From Bradyrhizobium sp. AZCC 1693 (GTDB lineage Bacteria; Pseudomonadota; Alphaproteobacteria; Rhizobiales; Xanthobacteraceae): a stretch of 64,000 nt of DNA. The notes beneath the pieces were generated by a model, which worked only from the letters and a program-made list of their open reading frames with translations, did not search any database and was not told the DNA's origin. The number at the start of each line of letters is the position of its first letter. Position 1 is the first letter of the stretch. Shown here piece by piece: positions 41,384-51,036 of the stretch. The stretch is from the NCBI RefSeq assembly GCF_036924745.1, contig NZ_JAZHSD010000001.1:248001-312000 (forward strand), in the 5' to 3' direction. The translations under genes and the position numbers were made by a program.

Positions 41384-42385
41384 CTATCCCAGCTTGAGCA
41401 ACGCCTGCAGGAATTCGCTCACCGCTTTTCGCGCTTCCTGCGCGGTTGCCGGATTGCCGCCGACGTGCGGATTGAGTGAGATGCAGGCGTCCTGGTAGGT
41501 GAAGGGCGCCTTGGTATCGTCGTTCATCAGAACACCGCCTTCGCCCTCCTTGAGCCGGCAGTTGCGCGCCGACTGGGCATTGGCTGACACGACGACCGTG
41601 CTGAGGCCGAGCAGGCCGGCATCGAAGCCGTGTGCGGAATCCGGATATTCCGTCAGCACCGCGTCGCGTTTCGCTTCCTGCAAGCGGGCGAGATAGGCCT
41701 TGCAGCTTGCGACCGGGTTATAGTCGTCGGGCGTGCCGTGAAAAATCCGGACCGGACGCGCCACGGTCTCGGTATCGGTGGCATAGCTGGTCGAGCAGTC
41801 CGGATAGAACGGAATATAGGCGGCGAACTGCGCGCCTGACTTGTTCCAGAGCTTGTGGAAGCGCTCGAGGCTGGCGTAGAGCGTGGCCTGTCCGCCGCGC
41901 GAAAATCCCATCAGCACGATCCGGTCAGGATCGACGCGCGGATGTTTGGCGAGGATTTCCAGCGAACGGTAGATATCGACGATGAAATTGAGCCGGCCGA
42001 GCAGCGCCTGGTTGGGACCGACCGCCGTCAGCCCGCGGCCGCTGAAGCCGTCGATCACGAAGGTCGAAATCCCCATCGTATTGAGATGGCGCACCCACGG
42101 GTCCATGCCGGCGCCGACGCCGCTCGATCCATGCATCAGCACTACGACCGGAAGTTTTCCGCTTCCTTGCGCGATGCGGAATTCGCCGGCAACCGTGACC
42201 TGCTTGCCGTTGGCGTCGCCGGTAAGGAATTGCTGGTCGGAAATCGTCAGCGACGGGATCGCGTAGATTTCGGTCCGCGCCGCGACGTCCTTTGGCATCG
42301 ATTGCGCTGAGGTTTCGATGCAGGTGAACAATAGCCCCGTGCAGAAAATCGTGGCCGCAGCCGCGACGCGCCAATCCGTCAGCAT
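41384..42385 (-). CDS. Secreted dienelactone-hydrolase-type alpha/beta hydrolase
   Basis: It has 333 residues. The signal peptide ends near SAQS (residues 27-30). VVVLMHGSSGVG is the oxyanion region, MGFSRGG the nucleophile elbow (about residue 175), and the later DDYNP and SAHGFD supply the acid and His. The closest class is DLH-like hydrolase. The ATG at 42385 has a GGGGGG Shine-Dalgarno. Substrate is unknown. Confidence 0.83.
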   Translation of the reverse strand: MLTDWRVAAAATIFCTGLLFTCIETSAQSMPKDVAARTEIYAIPSLTISDQQFLTGDANGKQVTVAGEFRIAQGSGKLPVVVLMHGSSGVGAGMDPWVRHLNTMGISTFVIDGFSGRGLTAVGPNQALLGRLNFIVDIYRSLEILAKHPRVDPDRIVLMGFSRGGQATLYASLERFHKLWNKSGAQFAAYIPFYPDCSTSYATDTETVARPVRIFHGTPDDYNPVASCKAYLARLQEAKRDAVLTEYPDSAHGFDAGLLGLSTVVVSANAQSARNCRLKEGEGGVLMNDDTKAPFTYQDACISLNPHVGGNPATAQEARKAVSEFLQALLKLG

Positions 42386-42451
42386 TGATCCCCCCAAATT
42401 TTATTGCTGTGGCAGCTTTGGGTGGGACTACATCAAGCGGCCAATCGCCTG

Positions 42452-42859
42452 TCAATTCGGAAGCTTGCCGATCCGTCCCATATGGGTGAAGCCAAACCCG
42501 CTGGCATATTTCAGGCCGTAGCCGAGCGCGCGGTCGAAGCCGATATGGGCTAGCCAGATCATGGCGATCGAGAGGATGAGCGGCGAGGCGGTGCCAAAGC
42601 CGGTCGTCATCATCGCCATCGGCGCGAGATAGCTGTGGGCTGCGTTGTAGATGAGGGCGCCGAAGCGGGGTCCCGACAGGTAGGCCGCAAAGCTCAGATC
42701 GGGCACGAAGAACAGCAGGGCGTAAACCCACCAGTCGCCATCCCAGATATAATAAAGCAGCGTCATACCGATAAAGAGCGCTAATCCTTCCAGCCGGAGC
42801 ACCATGCGCACGCCCCCGGTAACGGCGCCTGAGGTGTCGGCGCTTGCAGTATCGGTCAT
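42452..42859 (-). CDS. DUF4260-type membrane protein
   Basis: It has 135 residues with three to four hydrophobic segments (LALFIGMTLLYYIW, WWVYALLFFVPDLSF, PLILSIAMIWLAHIGFD). RALGYGLKYASGFGFTHMGRIG at the C-terminus is the family hallmark. Role is unknown. It is separated from the divergent pccB by 136 bp. Confidence 0.82.
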   Translation of the reverse strand: MTDTASADTSGAVTGGVRMVLRLEGLALFIGMTLLYYIWDGDWWVYALLFFVPDLSFAAYLSGPRFGALIYNAAHSYLAPMAMMTTGFGTASPLILSIAMIWLAHIGFDRALGYGLKYASGFGFTHMGRIGKLPN

Positions 42860-42995
42860 TCCATTCCCCTGATCAGGATGGGCATATAGGGCGTGCCGGA
42901 TGGCGGTACCAGAGGCCGGAAGGGGTGTTTCCGCTTCCGAAAAGGCCGTGTTAGAACCCCCTCAAATCGTTACCCAAAAGGCGGGCGGGAGCAGC

Positions 42996-44528
42996 ATGAA
43001 GGATATCCTGGACACCCTCGAAGAACGGCGCGCCGGCGCCAAGCTCGGCGGCGGCGAGAAGCGCATCGAGGCGCAGCACGCCCGCGGAAAATTGACCGCG
43101 CGGGAGCGCATCGAACTGCTGCTCGACAAGGGCTCGTTCGAGGAATTCGACATGTTCGTCGAGCACCGCTCGACCGAATTCGGCATGGAGAAGTCAAAAG
43201 TGCCGGGCGACGGTGTCGTCACCGGCTGGGGCACGGTAAACGGCCGCAAGACCTTTGTGTTCGCCAAGGATTTTACCGTGTTCGGCGGCTCGCTGTCCGA
43301 GACCCACGCGCTGAAAATCACAAAACTGCAGGACATGGCGATGAAGGCGAGGGCGCCGATCATCGGCCTCTATGACGCCGGCGGCGCGCGCATCCAGGAA
43401 GGCGTCGCGGCGCTCGCGGGCTATTCCTACGTGTTCCGCCGCAACGTCATCGCCTCGGGCGTGATCCCGCAGATATCTGTCATCATGGGCCCCTGCGCCG
43501 GCGGCGACGTCTACTCGCCCGCGATGACCGACTTCATCTTCATGGTGAAGAACACCTCTTACATGTTCGTCACCGGCCCCGACGTGGTGAAGACCGTCAC
43601 CAACGAGGTGGTGACGGCCGAAGAGCTCGGCGGCGCCTCGGTGCACGCCACGCGCTCCTCGATCGCCGACGGCGCGTTCGAGAATGACGTCGAGACCCTG
43701 TTGCAGATGCGCCGGCTGATCGACTTCCTGCCGTCCAACAACACCGACGGCGTGCCGGAATGGCCGAGCTTTGACGACATCGAGCGCGTGGACATGTCGC
43801 TCGATACGCTGATCCCCGACAATCCGAACAAGCCCTACGACATGAAGGAGCTGATCCAGAAGGTCGTGGACGAGGGCGACTTTTTCGAAATCTCGGAAAC
43901 CTTTGCCCGGAACATCGTCACCGGCTTCGGCCGCATCGCCGGCCGCACCGTGGGCATCGTCGCCAACCAGCCGATGGTGCTGGCGGGCGTGCTCGACTCC
44001 GACGCCTCCCGCAAGGCCGCGCGCTTTGTTCGTTTTTGTGACGCCTTCAACATCCCGATCGTGACGTTTGTGGACGTGCCAGGCTTCCTGCCGGGCACGG
44101 CGCAAGAGTATGGCGGCCTGATCAAGCACGGCGCGAAACTGCTGTTCGCCTATTCGCAATGCACCGTGCCGCTCGTCACCATCATCACCAGAAAGGCCTA
44201 TGGCGGCGCCTTCGACGTCATGGCGTCGAAGGAAATCGGCGCCGACATGAATTACGCCTGGCCGACCGCCCAGATCGCGGTGATGGGCGCCAAGGGCGCG
44301 GTCGAAATCATCTTCCGCAGCGACATGAACGATCCCGACGCGATCGCCAAGCGAACCAAGGAATACGAAGACCGCTTCCTGTCACCGTTCATCGCCGCCG
44401 AGCGCGGCTACATCGACGACGTCATCATGCCGCATTCGACACGGAGGCGGATCGCGCGGGCGCTGGCGATGTTGAAGGACAAGAAGGTCGAGATGCCGGC
44501 GAAGAAGCACGACAATTTGCCGTTGTGA
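42996..44528 (+). CDS. pccB: Acyl-CoA (propionyl-CoA) carboxylase beta subunit
   Basis: Carboxyltransferase subunit that moves CO2 from biotin to propionyl-CoA. It has 510 residues from the ATG at 42996, matching alphaproteobacterial PccB. Crotonase-like blocks [14 protein letters not shown] (N-terminal half) and [16 protein letters not shown] (C-terminal half) are present, with [13 protein letters not shown]. The biotin-carrying alpha subunit is not in the window, so acetyl- or methylcrotonyl-type specificity is not excluded. Confidence 0.9.
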   Translation: MKDILDTLEERRAGAKLGGGEKRIEAQHARGKLTARERIELLLDKGSFEEFDMFVEHRSTEFGMEKSKVPGDGVVTGWGTVNGRKTFVFAKDFTVFGGSLSETHALKITKLQDMAMKARAPIIGLYDAGGARIQEGVAALAGYSYVFRRNVIASGVIPQISVIMGPCAGGDVYSPAMTDFIFMVKNTSYMFVTGPDVVKTVTNEVVTAEELGGASVHATRSSIADGAFENDVETLLQMRRLIDFLPSNNTDGVPEWPSFDDIERVDMSLDTLIPDNPNKPYDMKELIQKVVDEGDFFEISETFARNIVTGFGRIAGRTVGIVANQPMVLAGVLDSDASRKAARFVRFCDAFNIPIVTFVDVPGFLPGTAQEYGGLIKHGAKLLFAYSQCTVPLVTIITRKAYGGAFDVMASKEIGADMNYAWPTAQIAVMGAKGAVEIIFRSDMNDPDAIAKRTKEYEDRFLSPFIAAERGYIDDVIMPHSTRRRIARALAMLKDKKVEMPAKKHDNLPL

Positions 44529-44540
44529 TGGGAATGCGTA

Positions 44541-44630
44541 TGGTGGGTTAGCCGAAGGCGTAACCCACCGGCCGAACCGACCGCGCATCGAGACTTCGGT
44601 GGGTTACGCTACGATAACCCACCCTGCGAA
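44541..44630. repeat. GTGGGTTA repeat with two hairpins
   Basis: GGTGGGTTA-N10-TAACCCACC (44543-44570) is followed about 30 bp later by GGTGGGTTA-N8-TAACCCACC. Same family as 45869-45947 plus 47640-47664 and as 52258-52290. It lies just after pccB. Confidence 0.8.
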
Positions 44631-44660
44631 GCTTAGGCCTACTTCGCCGTAAACGCAGTT

Positions 44661-44727
44661 TGCAGGGTGGGCCACGCTTCCGCCTTCGCTCTTCCGAGCT
44701 TCGGCAGACAAGCTAACCCGCCCCACA
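44661..44727. repeat. Partial GTGGGC-type repeat
   Basis: CAGGGTGGGCCACGCTTCC followed by GCCTTCGCTCTTC and CAGACAAGC closely follows the right half of the unit at 57496-57630, but it is shortened. No open reading frame of note occupies it. Confidence 0.6.
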
Positions 44728-44747
44728 TTATTCTCCCGCGAGCGGCG

Positions 44748-45209
44748 CTACGCCGCCCTGTTTTGCTGCTTCATAAATTCCGTTGCGCGCTTCTTGAGCT
44801 CGGCAGGCGAAACGTCCTCGACGTGGGTGCCGATGTGCCAGTGATTGCCGGCCGGGTCCGCCACGCCGCCGCTGCGGTCGCCATAGAACATGTCCGAAGG
44901 CTCCATCACCGACGTGCCGCCGGCCTTCAGCGCCTTCTGGTAAACCGCATCCACATTGGGCACGTAGAGGTGCAGCATGGCCGAAGTGGCCTTTGCGCGC
45001 TCGGAAGCATCGGAAATCATCACCACGGAATCACCGATCTTGAGCTCCGCGTGCATGATCTTGCCGTCGGGTCGCATCATCGGCTCGAACACGAATTGCG
45101 CGCCGAATGCGTTCTTCATGAACTGGACGATCCTTTCCGCGCCGTCGACGACGAGATAAGGCGTGAGAGTGTGATATCCTTCGGGAACGGGCTTTACTTT
45201 GCTTGCCAT
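44748..45209 (-). CDS. VOC-superfamily (PhnB/glyoxalase-like) protein
   Basis: It has 153 residues. LTPYLVVDGAERIVQFMKNAFGAQ and DPAGNHWHIGTHVEDV (C-terminal conserved His) fit the PhnB-like branch of vicinal-oxygen-chelate proteins. Catalytic function is unknown. It is the only gene of its strand here apart from the cupin gene 219 bp away. Confidence 0.85.
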   Translation of the reverse strand: MASKVKPVPEGYHTLTPYLVVDGAERIVQFMKNAFGAQFVFEPMMRPDGKIMHAELKIGDSVVMISDASERAKATSAMLHLYVPNVDAVYQKALKAGGTSVMEPSDMFYGDRSGGVADPAGNHWHIGTHVEDVSPAELKKRATEFMKQQNRAA

Positions 45210-45428
45210 CGCTGTCTCCTCTGGTTTGGATGACGCCTGCAGCAGAATGACCCAACATCCCCCTTTGTCTTTTAGATTTTCACGCGGTTGTTTGTAGAAA
45301 GTGTGACGGTCTCATTGCCGCGACGGCGGGTCCGCGGGCAGCTCGCGTTGCGGTGGTTCCGCGTTATATTCATGCTCCGAGCAATAGGAACTCGCGCCGA
45401 GCACTCCTCGACATCATTAAAGCTCGGC

Positions 45429-45779
45429 CTAACGCGACACCAGCGGAACAAAATCGTATTCGCCGACCCCTTGCAGAACCAGGAAGGTGAGCGATGTCGC
45501 GCCGCCGTTGGTCACCAGATGCGGTCGCGCGGGTTTGACGACATAGACTTCGCCGGGCTTCAGATTCACTTCCTCTTTCGGATCCTGCAGGAACAGCCGC
45601 ATCTGGCCTTCCAGAACGTAAAACGTATCGGACACATTGGTGTGGGTGTGCCACGGCACCTTCTGGGTTGCGGAGAGCTGCAACTCCGTAATGCGAAAGC
45701 CGGGGCGCGCGGCGTGCTGGGCGCGGCGCTCGACTTCGTAAAGCTGACTGGCATCCTTGACTGGCTGCGGCTGGCTCAT
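45429..45779 (-). CDS. Small cupin-domain protein
   Basis: It has 116 residues from the ATG at 45779. Cupin motif 1 is WHTHTNVSDTFYVLEG with the H-x-H metal ligands, and motif 2 is KPGEVYVVKPARPHLV with the second His. Such single-domain cupins often bind Fe or Mn. No specific role is recognised. Confidence 0.82.
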   Translation of the reverse strand: MSQPQPVKDASQLYEVERRAQHAARPGFRITELQLSATQKVPWHTHTNVSDTFYVLEGQMRLFLQDPKEEVNLKPGEVYVVKPARPHLVTNGGATSLTFLVLQGVGEYDFVPLVSR

Positions 45780-45868
45780 GACGGCCTCCCTCGGATCATC
45801 GGCCCCGATCGCGTGGTGATGCCGTGCCATGATAGCTTGCCCCCGCCATTCACGAAACGGTCAGCTTC

Positions 45869-45947
45869 GTAGGAGTGGGTCAGGCGAAGCCGTAACCCAC
45901 CAACGTGTCGATACGCGGTTGGTGCAGCGGTGGGTTACGCTTCGAGG
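45869..45947. repeat. GTGGGTTA repeat, left part, interrupted by the IS1182-type element
   Basis: GTAGGAGTGGGTCAGGCGAAG, CCGTAACCCACC and CGGTGGGTTACGCTTCG match the 44541 repeat. The expected final AACCCACC-TACGAAG arm is found on the other side of the insertion element at 47640-47664. Confidence 0.8.
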
Positions 45948-47639
45948 CTGGGCAAGAATTTTTCTCACCCGAATCCGGATGCTGTACGATTCGGTTTATG
46001 ACGAATCGCAGCTACAAGACCGGTCCGTGCCGGGAGCAATTGAGCCTTCTGCCGCCTCGCGTCGAGGATTATGTTGGGCGAGATAACCCGGTTCGGGCGA
46101 TCGAGGCCTATGTCTGCGCGCTCGATCTTGAGAAGCTCGGGTTCCGGCATGCCGGAGGTGGTATTGGGGCGGGACAGCCCAGCTACGATCCGGCGGATCT
46201 GTTGAAGGCCTATCTTTACGGCTACCTTCATCGGGTCCGCTCCTCGCGTCGCCTCGAACAGGAGGCGCAGCGCAATCTGGAACTGATGTGGCTGCTCAAG
46301 GGGCTGACGCCCGGCTACCGGACCATCGCCAACTTCCGCCGGGACAACTGGGCGGCGCTCAAGGCGGCGAACCGGGAATTTGTACTTCTGCTGCGCGAAC
46401 TCAACCTTCTGGGCGGGGAGCTCGTGGCGATCGACGGCGCCTTTTTCCACGGCGATGCCAGCAAGGCGAGCATCAAGACGAAGAAGCGGCTGGCTGAGCA
46501 GCTTGCTCGTCTCGACCGCGACATCGAGGAGTATGGCAAGGCGCTGGCATCGAACGACGCCACCGAAGAGGTGCATTCGTCCAGCAACGAAGAAGGCGGG
46601 AGGGGGAATGGCGGCGCGGTTGCGGACAAGCTCGCGGCATTGATGGAGCGGCGGGCGAAGGCCGAGGCTGATCTTGATCGACTGAAGGAGAGCGGCGAGA
46701 CCCAGTTGTCGACCACCGATGCGGACGCCCGGCTGTTGTCGAAGAGAGGCCATGTCGTCGCCGGCTACAATGTTCAGATCGCGGTCGATGCCAAGCACAA
46801 GCTCATCGCCACGAGCGAGGTCGTCAACGACGGCAACGATACGGGCCAGCTATACGAGGTGGCCGAGGCGGCAAAAGAGGCGCTGGGAGTGGAGGCGCTG
46901 GAGGCGGTCGCCGACACCGGCTATTACAATGGCGCGACCCTGAAAGAATGCGAGGAAGGCGGCATTGTTGCCTACGTCCCGCCGCCCAAACGAACGGGGG
47001 GCCTGGAAGAGCAAGGCCGCTTCACCCATGAAGCGTTCAGCTATGACGCCGAAGCCGACGTTTATCGCTGTCCTGCGGGCGCGCTGTTGAAACCGATGAA
47101 CGGCGTCAAAATCAGCCCGGCTGGTCGGCAAGACGTCCGCTATGTGAGCCTGAAATCCGTCTGCAAGGCTTGTCACCTGCGCGAGCGATGCCTTGGTCAA
47201 AAGGCGGACAAGCGCACGATCTACCGCTGGGTGCACGAAGCGGTGATCGATCGTCACCGGGAGCGGATGAAAGAGGCCGGGGCCATGATGCGCCAGCGGG
47301 CCTGCCTGGTCGAACATCCCTTCGGCACGCTCAAATGCCGCGCCGGCTATCGCCACTTCCTGGTCCGCGGCTTCGACAAGGTGCGCGGCGAATGGAGTCT
47401 GATGGCGCTCTGCTACAATCTCGCCCGCGTGCTGAACATCCTCGGCTTCGACGAATTTGTCGCATTCTTTGCCCGTCGGGCGGCCGAGCGGGCGATTTTG
47501 CGCGTCTTGCGCGCCATCACGTCCGCGATAGGCCTTGCCAACGCCTCCATCAAAGCCTTCTCAGCCAAATTGGTCCGAAACTCGGCGATCATCTGCTTCC
47601 GCTTCAGCACTGCCGCGTAACTGTGCGATTCTTGCCCAG
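45948..47639 (+). mobile_element. IS1182-family insertion sequence, 1,692 bp
   Basis: Perfect 12-bp terminal inverted repeats CTGGGCAAGAAT (45948-45959) and ATTCTTGCCCAG (47628-47639) bracket a single intact transposase gene. The size fits the family. No target-site duplication is evident from the immediate flanks (AGG / TCT). It looks complete and potentially active. Confidence 0.9.
45998..47620 (+). CDS. IS1182-family transposase
   Basis: It has 540 residues from the ATG at 45998. The N-terminal DUF772-type domain (SYDPADLLKAYLYGYLHRVRSSRRLEQE) is followed by a DDE domain. LVAIDGAFFHGDASK supplies the first Asp, AVADTGYYNG the second and CLVEHPFGTLK the Glu. A charged insertion lies between (about residues 155-245). 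A CxxC-type zinc region (KSVCKACHLRERC) is near residue 390. The 31-codon open extension upstream runs into the terminal inverted repeat and was rejected. Confidence 0.93.
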   Translation: MTNRSYKTGPCREQLSLLPPRVEDYVGRDNPVRAIEAYVCALDLEKLGFRHAGGGIGAGQPSYDPADLLKAYLYGYLHRVRSSRRLEQEAQRNLELMWLLKGLTPGYRTIANFRRDNWAALKAANREFVLLLRELNLLGGELVAIDGAFFHGDASKASIKTKKRLAEQLARLDRDIEEYGKALASNDATEEVHSSSNEEGGRGNGGAVADKLAALMERRAKAEADLDRLKESGETQLSTTDADARLLSKRGHVVAGYNVQIAVDAKHKLIATSEVVNDGNDTGQLYEVAEAAKEALGVEALEAVADTGYYNGATLKECEEGGIVAYVPPPKRTGGLEEQGRFTHEAFSYDAEADVYRCPAGALLKPMNGVKISPAGRQDVRYVSLKSVCKACHLRERCLGQKADKRTIYRWVHEAVIDRHRERMKEAGAMMRQRACLVEHPFGTLKCRAGYRHFLVRGFDKVRGEWSLMALCYNLARVLNILGFDEFVAFFARRAAERAILRVLRAITSAIGLANASIKAFSAKLVRNSAIICFRFSTAA

Positions 47640-47664
47640 TCTGTTCGCCAACCCACCTTACGAA
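47640..47664. repeat. GTGGGTTA repeat, right part, after the IS
   Basis: TTCGCCAACCCACCTTACGAAG directly follows the right terminal repeat. It supplies the arm missing from the repeat at 45869-45947. Confidence 0.75.
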
Positions 47665-47693
47665 GCTGCCAAGCCGAGACGGTCGCGGCCTTA

Positions 47694-47903
47694 TCACTCC
47701 TCTTCGTCCCTTATGCGTTGCTCGCCTTCGCGCAGGCGCTGCGCAATTGCCGTTCGTCTTGGTATCAGCGCGGCCTCATCCGCGAGCCGCTGCGCGAGAT
47801 CGGAGTGATATTGCTGCACGACGTCGAGCACCGCTTCCTTGGCGAGCCTGCGATGGTACTCGGCAAGAAATCTGTGCAGGTCAGCGAGCTGTTCGTCATC
47901 CAT
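47694..47903 (-). CDS. Small charged helical protein
   Basis: It has 69 residues (MDDEQLADLHRFLAEYHRRLA, LREGEQRIRDEEE), highly charged and probably all helical. GAGGTGCG precedes the ATG. No family is recognised. It may be real because of its start signals and composition, but it could be spurious. Confidence 0.45.
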   Translation of the reverse strand: MDDEQLADLHRFLAEYHRRLAKEAVLDVVQQYHSDLAQRLADEAALIPRRTAIAQRLREGEQRIRDEEE

Positions 47904-48136
47904 GGCGATCGCACCTCAGCCGCAATGCCAAATATATGGCGACCGGTTGATTCCGGCCAGCTTGCGGCGCTCCCAATCCCGGCAAACCGGGCGGCCGCAG
48001 AGCGGGGCAGCCGCGGTACCTCAAATGGGCCGCTCCCGCCGCTCGTTAACCATCTATTAACCATACCGACCTAGCCTGTGGTTATTGCCAGTCATCACTA
48101 GCGGATTACCGCCGGTTCGTTCGAGGAGAACAGCCG

Positions 48137-48634
48137 ATGTCCGTTGAAATTCTTACCTATGGCGCACTCGGCGCCCGCCTGAACATCTCGCCAGTGGCCG
48201 CCCGTTCGCTGGCCAGGCGGCTTCGCTTGCCGCGCTCGCTTTCGGAGGATGGCAAGGCCCTGGTGAGCGTTGATCTCGCTGAAATAAGGCACACGCCGCA
48301 GCCTGTGGGCCGCCGCCAGGCGGGCGAAGTCGCGCAGTGGACGGCAAAACTGGCGGCGTTGGAGGCGGAAATCGCGCAGCTCGAAGCGAGGGCCGCCGGT
48401 CATCGCGCAGATTTCGAGCACGAACGCGCACGCGCCGACCGCCTGATGGACGAGCTGCTGCAGGCGAGGGCCGAGATCACTGCCGCCAGGGAAGCGGCGG
48501 CGCGGCTTGAGGGGGAGGTGGCCGTCCTGCGGACCCGTGCCCGAACTGATAGCTCGATCGACAAGACGGAACGCCGGCTGGGGCAGCTCGCGGCGACCCT
48601 GGTGGAATCAGACCGCAAGGCGGCACGTGGGTAG
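48137..48634 (+). CDS. N-terminal HTH/coiled-coil protein upstream of the ftsZ paralogue
   Basis: It has 165 residues with a GAGGAGA Shine-Dalgarno. Residues 5-45 (LTYGALGARLNISPVAARSLARRLRLPR) look like a helix-turn-helix with GKALVSVDLAEI after it. Residues 65-150 are a continuous Ala/Glu/Arg-rich heptad-like coiled coil. The combination suggests a DNA-binding, self-associating protein. It is followed by the ftsZ paralogue after 81 bp. Function is unknown. Confidence 0.7.
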   Translation: MSVEILTYGALGARLNISPVAARSLARRLRLPRSLSEDGKALVSVDLAEIRHTPQPVGRRQAGEVAQWTAKLAALEAEIAQLEARAAGHRADFEHERARADRLMDELLQARAEITAAREAAARLEGEVAVLRTRARTDSSIDKTERRLGQLAATLVESDRKAARG

Positions 48635-48638
48635 TAAT

Positions 48639-48683
48639 CCAGGTCTTTTCATTCCAGGTCTTTTCATTCCAGGTCTTTTCATT
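48639..48683. repeat. Three exact 15-bp tandem repeats
   Basis: CCAGGTCTTTTCATT is present three times without spacers, between the coiled-coil gene and the ftsZ paralogue, in the region where a promoter or leader would be expected. Confidence 0.9.
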
Positions 48684-48715
48684 CCGCGGCTTGGCGGAGC
48701 AACCGTGGGGCAACA

Positions 48716-49972
48716 ATGACTGACGTCACAGATATTCACGAGCTGAGGGCGCGCATCATCGTGTTCGGGGTCGGCGGCGCCGGCGGCAATGCCGTCAACA
48801 ACATGATCGAGGCGGGGCTCGAAGGCGTCGACTTCATCGTCGCCAATACTGATGCACAGGCGCTCACCAGTTCGAAGGCCGGGCGTGTCATCCAGATGGG
48901 CACGCAGGCGACCGGCGGCCTTGGCGCCGGCGCGCAGCCCGAATTAGGGCGCGCGGCGGCGGAAGAGGCCATCGATGAGATCCGCGATCATTTGACCGGC
49001 GCACATATGGTGTTCATCACCGCCGGCATGGGCGGCGGCACCGGCACTGGCGCAGCCCCGATCATTGCCAGGACCGCGCGCGAGCTCGGCATTCTCACCA
49101 TCGGGGTCGTCACCAAGCCATTCCAGTTCGAGGGCCAGCGCCGCATGCGTTATGCCGAAGCCGGCATCGCGGAACTCCTGAAGGCGGTCGACACCCTCCT
49201 GATCATCCCGAACCAGAACCTGTTCCGGGTCGCCAACGAGAAGACCACCTTCGCCGATGCCTTCGCCATGGCCGATCAGGTGCTTTATTCGGGCGTGGCC
49301 TGCATCAGCGACCTCATCGTCAAGGAAGGTCTGATCAATCTCGATTTTGCCGACGTTCTCTCGGTCATGCGCGAGAAGGGCAAGGCCATGATGGGCAGGG
49401 GCGAGGCCTCCGGGCCGAAGCGGGTGCTCAACGCCGCGATCGCTGCGATTTCCAATCCATTGATCGAGGATCCCTCGATCAAGCGCGCCAGCGGCCTGAT
49501 CGTCTCCATCACCGGCGGCAGGGACCTGACGCTGTTCGAGGTCGACGAGGCGGCGACCCGCATCCGCGACGAGGCCGATCCGGATGCCAACATCATCGTC
49601 GGCGCGACCTTCGATGCAAGCCTCGAAGGCGTCGTCCGCGTCTCGGTCGTGGCGACCGGCATCGATAATCTCGCCGCGGCGCGTCCGGCGCAGCCGGCGG
49701 ATAACTCCCTCGCAGACCTCGCCGGCCGGCTGAGCAACGACAGGCGCCGCATCACTGAGCGGATCGAGCGCGCTGTACCGCCACCGAGTCCGCCGTCGAT
49801 GCTCCCGGCGGCCCGCCACCCCGAAGCGCGACCGGCAAGGCCGCTCGCGGAGCAGGCGCGGCAGGCGGCGCCGCAGCGCCTCGATCCGTTCGGCCGCGCC
49901 TCACCTGCACGCAATCCGGCCGAGGAAAAGGTTCTCGATATCCCGGCCTTCCTGGGCCGCAAGGCGAACTGA
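48716..49972 (+). CDS. ftsZ: FtsZ paralogue (tubulin-like GTPase)
   Basis: It has 418 residues. The tubulin signature GGGTGTG is at 106-112, and the T7 loop N208-LD-x-x-D213 retains the GTP-hydrolysing Asp. The globular domain ends near 320. The linker is only about 85 residues. The C-terminal peptide [12 protein letters not shown] is close to the FtsA/ZipA-binding peptide consensus. No ftsA, ftsQ or mur genes adjoin it, so it is probably a second copy rather than the dcw-cluster ftsZ, which in Bradyrhizobium is, as I recall, much longer. Confidence 0.9.
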   Translation: MTDVTDIHELRARIIVFGVGGAGGNAVNNMIEAGLEGVDFIVANTDAQALTSSKAGRVIQMGTQATGGLGAGAQPELGRAAAEEAIDEIRDHLTGAHMVFITAGMGGGTGTGAAPIIARTARELGILTIGVVTKPFQFEGQRRMRYAEAGIAELLKAVDTLLIIPNQNLFRVANEKTTFADAFAMADQVLYSGVACISDLIVKEGLINLDFADVLSVMREKGKAMMGRGEASGPKRVLNAAIAAISNPLIEDPSIKRASGLIVSITGGRDLTLFEVDEAATRIRDEADPDANIIVGATFDASLEGVVRVSVVATGIDNLAAARPAQPADNSLADLAGRLSNDRRRITERIERAVPPPSPPSMLPAARHPEARPARPLAEQARQAAPQRLDPFGRASPARNPAEEKVLDIPAFLGRKAN

Positions 49973-50205
49973 GCCGTCGTTGGAACCAGGTCAACTCGCT
50001 TCCAGCCGCCGGACGTAGAGCGCCGCGATGCGACTTCAGGAAGATTACCGTCAACGCCGCGTGCGGACGCAACAGTCCGCATTGCCCAAAATCAGCCCTA
50101 TACTTTCCATCCTCCAGCCTTGCTTTGGTCAAAACGGCGGTAGGGAGTGTCTACAATCCGACGATCGCCCGTTCAGTTGACGGCAAAACTGGGAGGAGGC
50201 GCCCC

Positions 50206-51036
50206 ATGGATTCCTCTGTTAACACCAAGCAAGCCGATCCACGCGATGTTAGTCCGGGACTTTCAGCGCAAGACGTCGAACTGGTCGCTCGCGCCGATCA
50301 ACGGCTCGCGCACGCTTATGAACAGATCGCCAACGCCGATGAGCAGCTGGCGCGCATCAATGAACAGATTTCCAGGATGGAGTACGATGCCGCACGGAAG
50401 AAGGCCGTGAACAAGCTTAGCCGGCCGTCGCGTGGCAGGCCGGCGCTGCGCGGCTTCATAGGCCTGCTGCTGGCTGCCGGCATTTGTATTGCTGCATTCG
50501 CGTCGCAGTCCTATGGCGAGACGGCCAGGCTGATGATCTCCCGGTGGGCACCGCAACTGGCTTCGTCGTTGCCGTCGGCAACACCGAAGCTTGATGCCCA
50601 GCAGAGCCTGCCTGTTGTTCAGGTGGCTGCGGCGGACGCAGCAATTTCGCAATTGTCAGCTCCGGCTCAGACCGCGCCGCAAGACGCGGCACCCGGTCCG
50701 ATCCCACCTGAGGTGACACAATCGCTCCAAACGATGGCGCGTGATCTCGCAAGCGTGCAGCAGGAGATCGGGCAGCTCAAGGCCAGCCAGGAAGAATTGG
50801 CGCGCGAAAATGCCAGGACCGCCGAACAGCTCAAGGCGAGCCAGGAACAAATGGCGCGCGCGATCGCCAGCGCCTCGGAGCAGAACCTGCGGCCCAAGGC
50901 GTCAGGAGCGGCGACATCAGCCAATCCGCCACGGTCGGTTGCCAACCCCGCGCGCAAGCCCGTGTCGACGCCTCCGCAGAAGCAAGCCAGAGCGCAAGCG
51001 CGGGCGCCAGTGCAGTTGCAGTCCCGGCAACAGTAG
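50206..51036 (+). CDS. Single-pass membrane protein with coiled coils
   Basis: It has 276 residues from the ATG at 50206 behind a strong GGGAGGAGG site. Residues 22-65 form a coiled coil (DQRLAHAYEQIANADEQLAR). One membrane segment lies near 86-106 (FIGLLLAAGICIAAFASQ). A second coiled coil is at 165-225 (QQEIGQLKASQEELARE, with an imperfect LKASQEE/LKASQEQ repeat) and the tail is Pro/Ala/Gln/Arg-rich. It follows the ftsZ paralogue on the same strand after 233 bp. The family is frequent in Bradyrhizobium; function is unknown. Confidence 0.75.
   Translation: MDSSVNTKQADPRDVSPGLSAQDVELVARADQRLAHAYEQIANADEQLARINEQISRMEYDAARKKAVNKLSRPSRGRPALRGFIGLLLAAGICIAAFASQSYGETARLMISRWAPQLASSLPSATPKLDAQQSLPVVQVAAADAAISQLSAPAQTAPQDAAPGPIPPEVTQSLQTMARDLASVQQEIGQLKASQEELARENARTAEQLKASQEQMARAIASASEQNLRPKASGAATSANPPRSVANPARKPVSTPPQKQARAQARAPVQLQSRQQ

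Noticed and set aside
48639..48683. Possible CRISPR-like array
   Set aside because: Units are only 15 bp and contiguous, without spacers; it is a tandem repeat.
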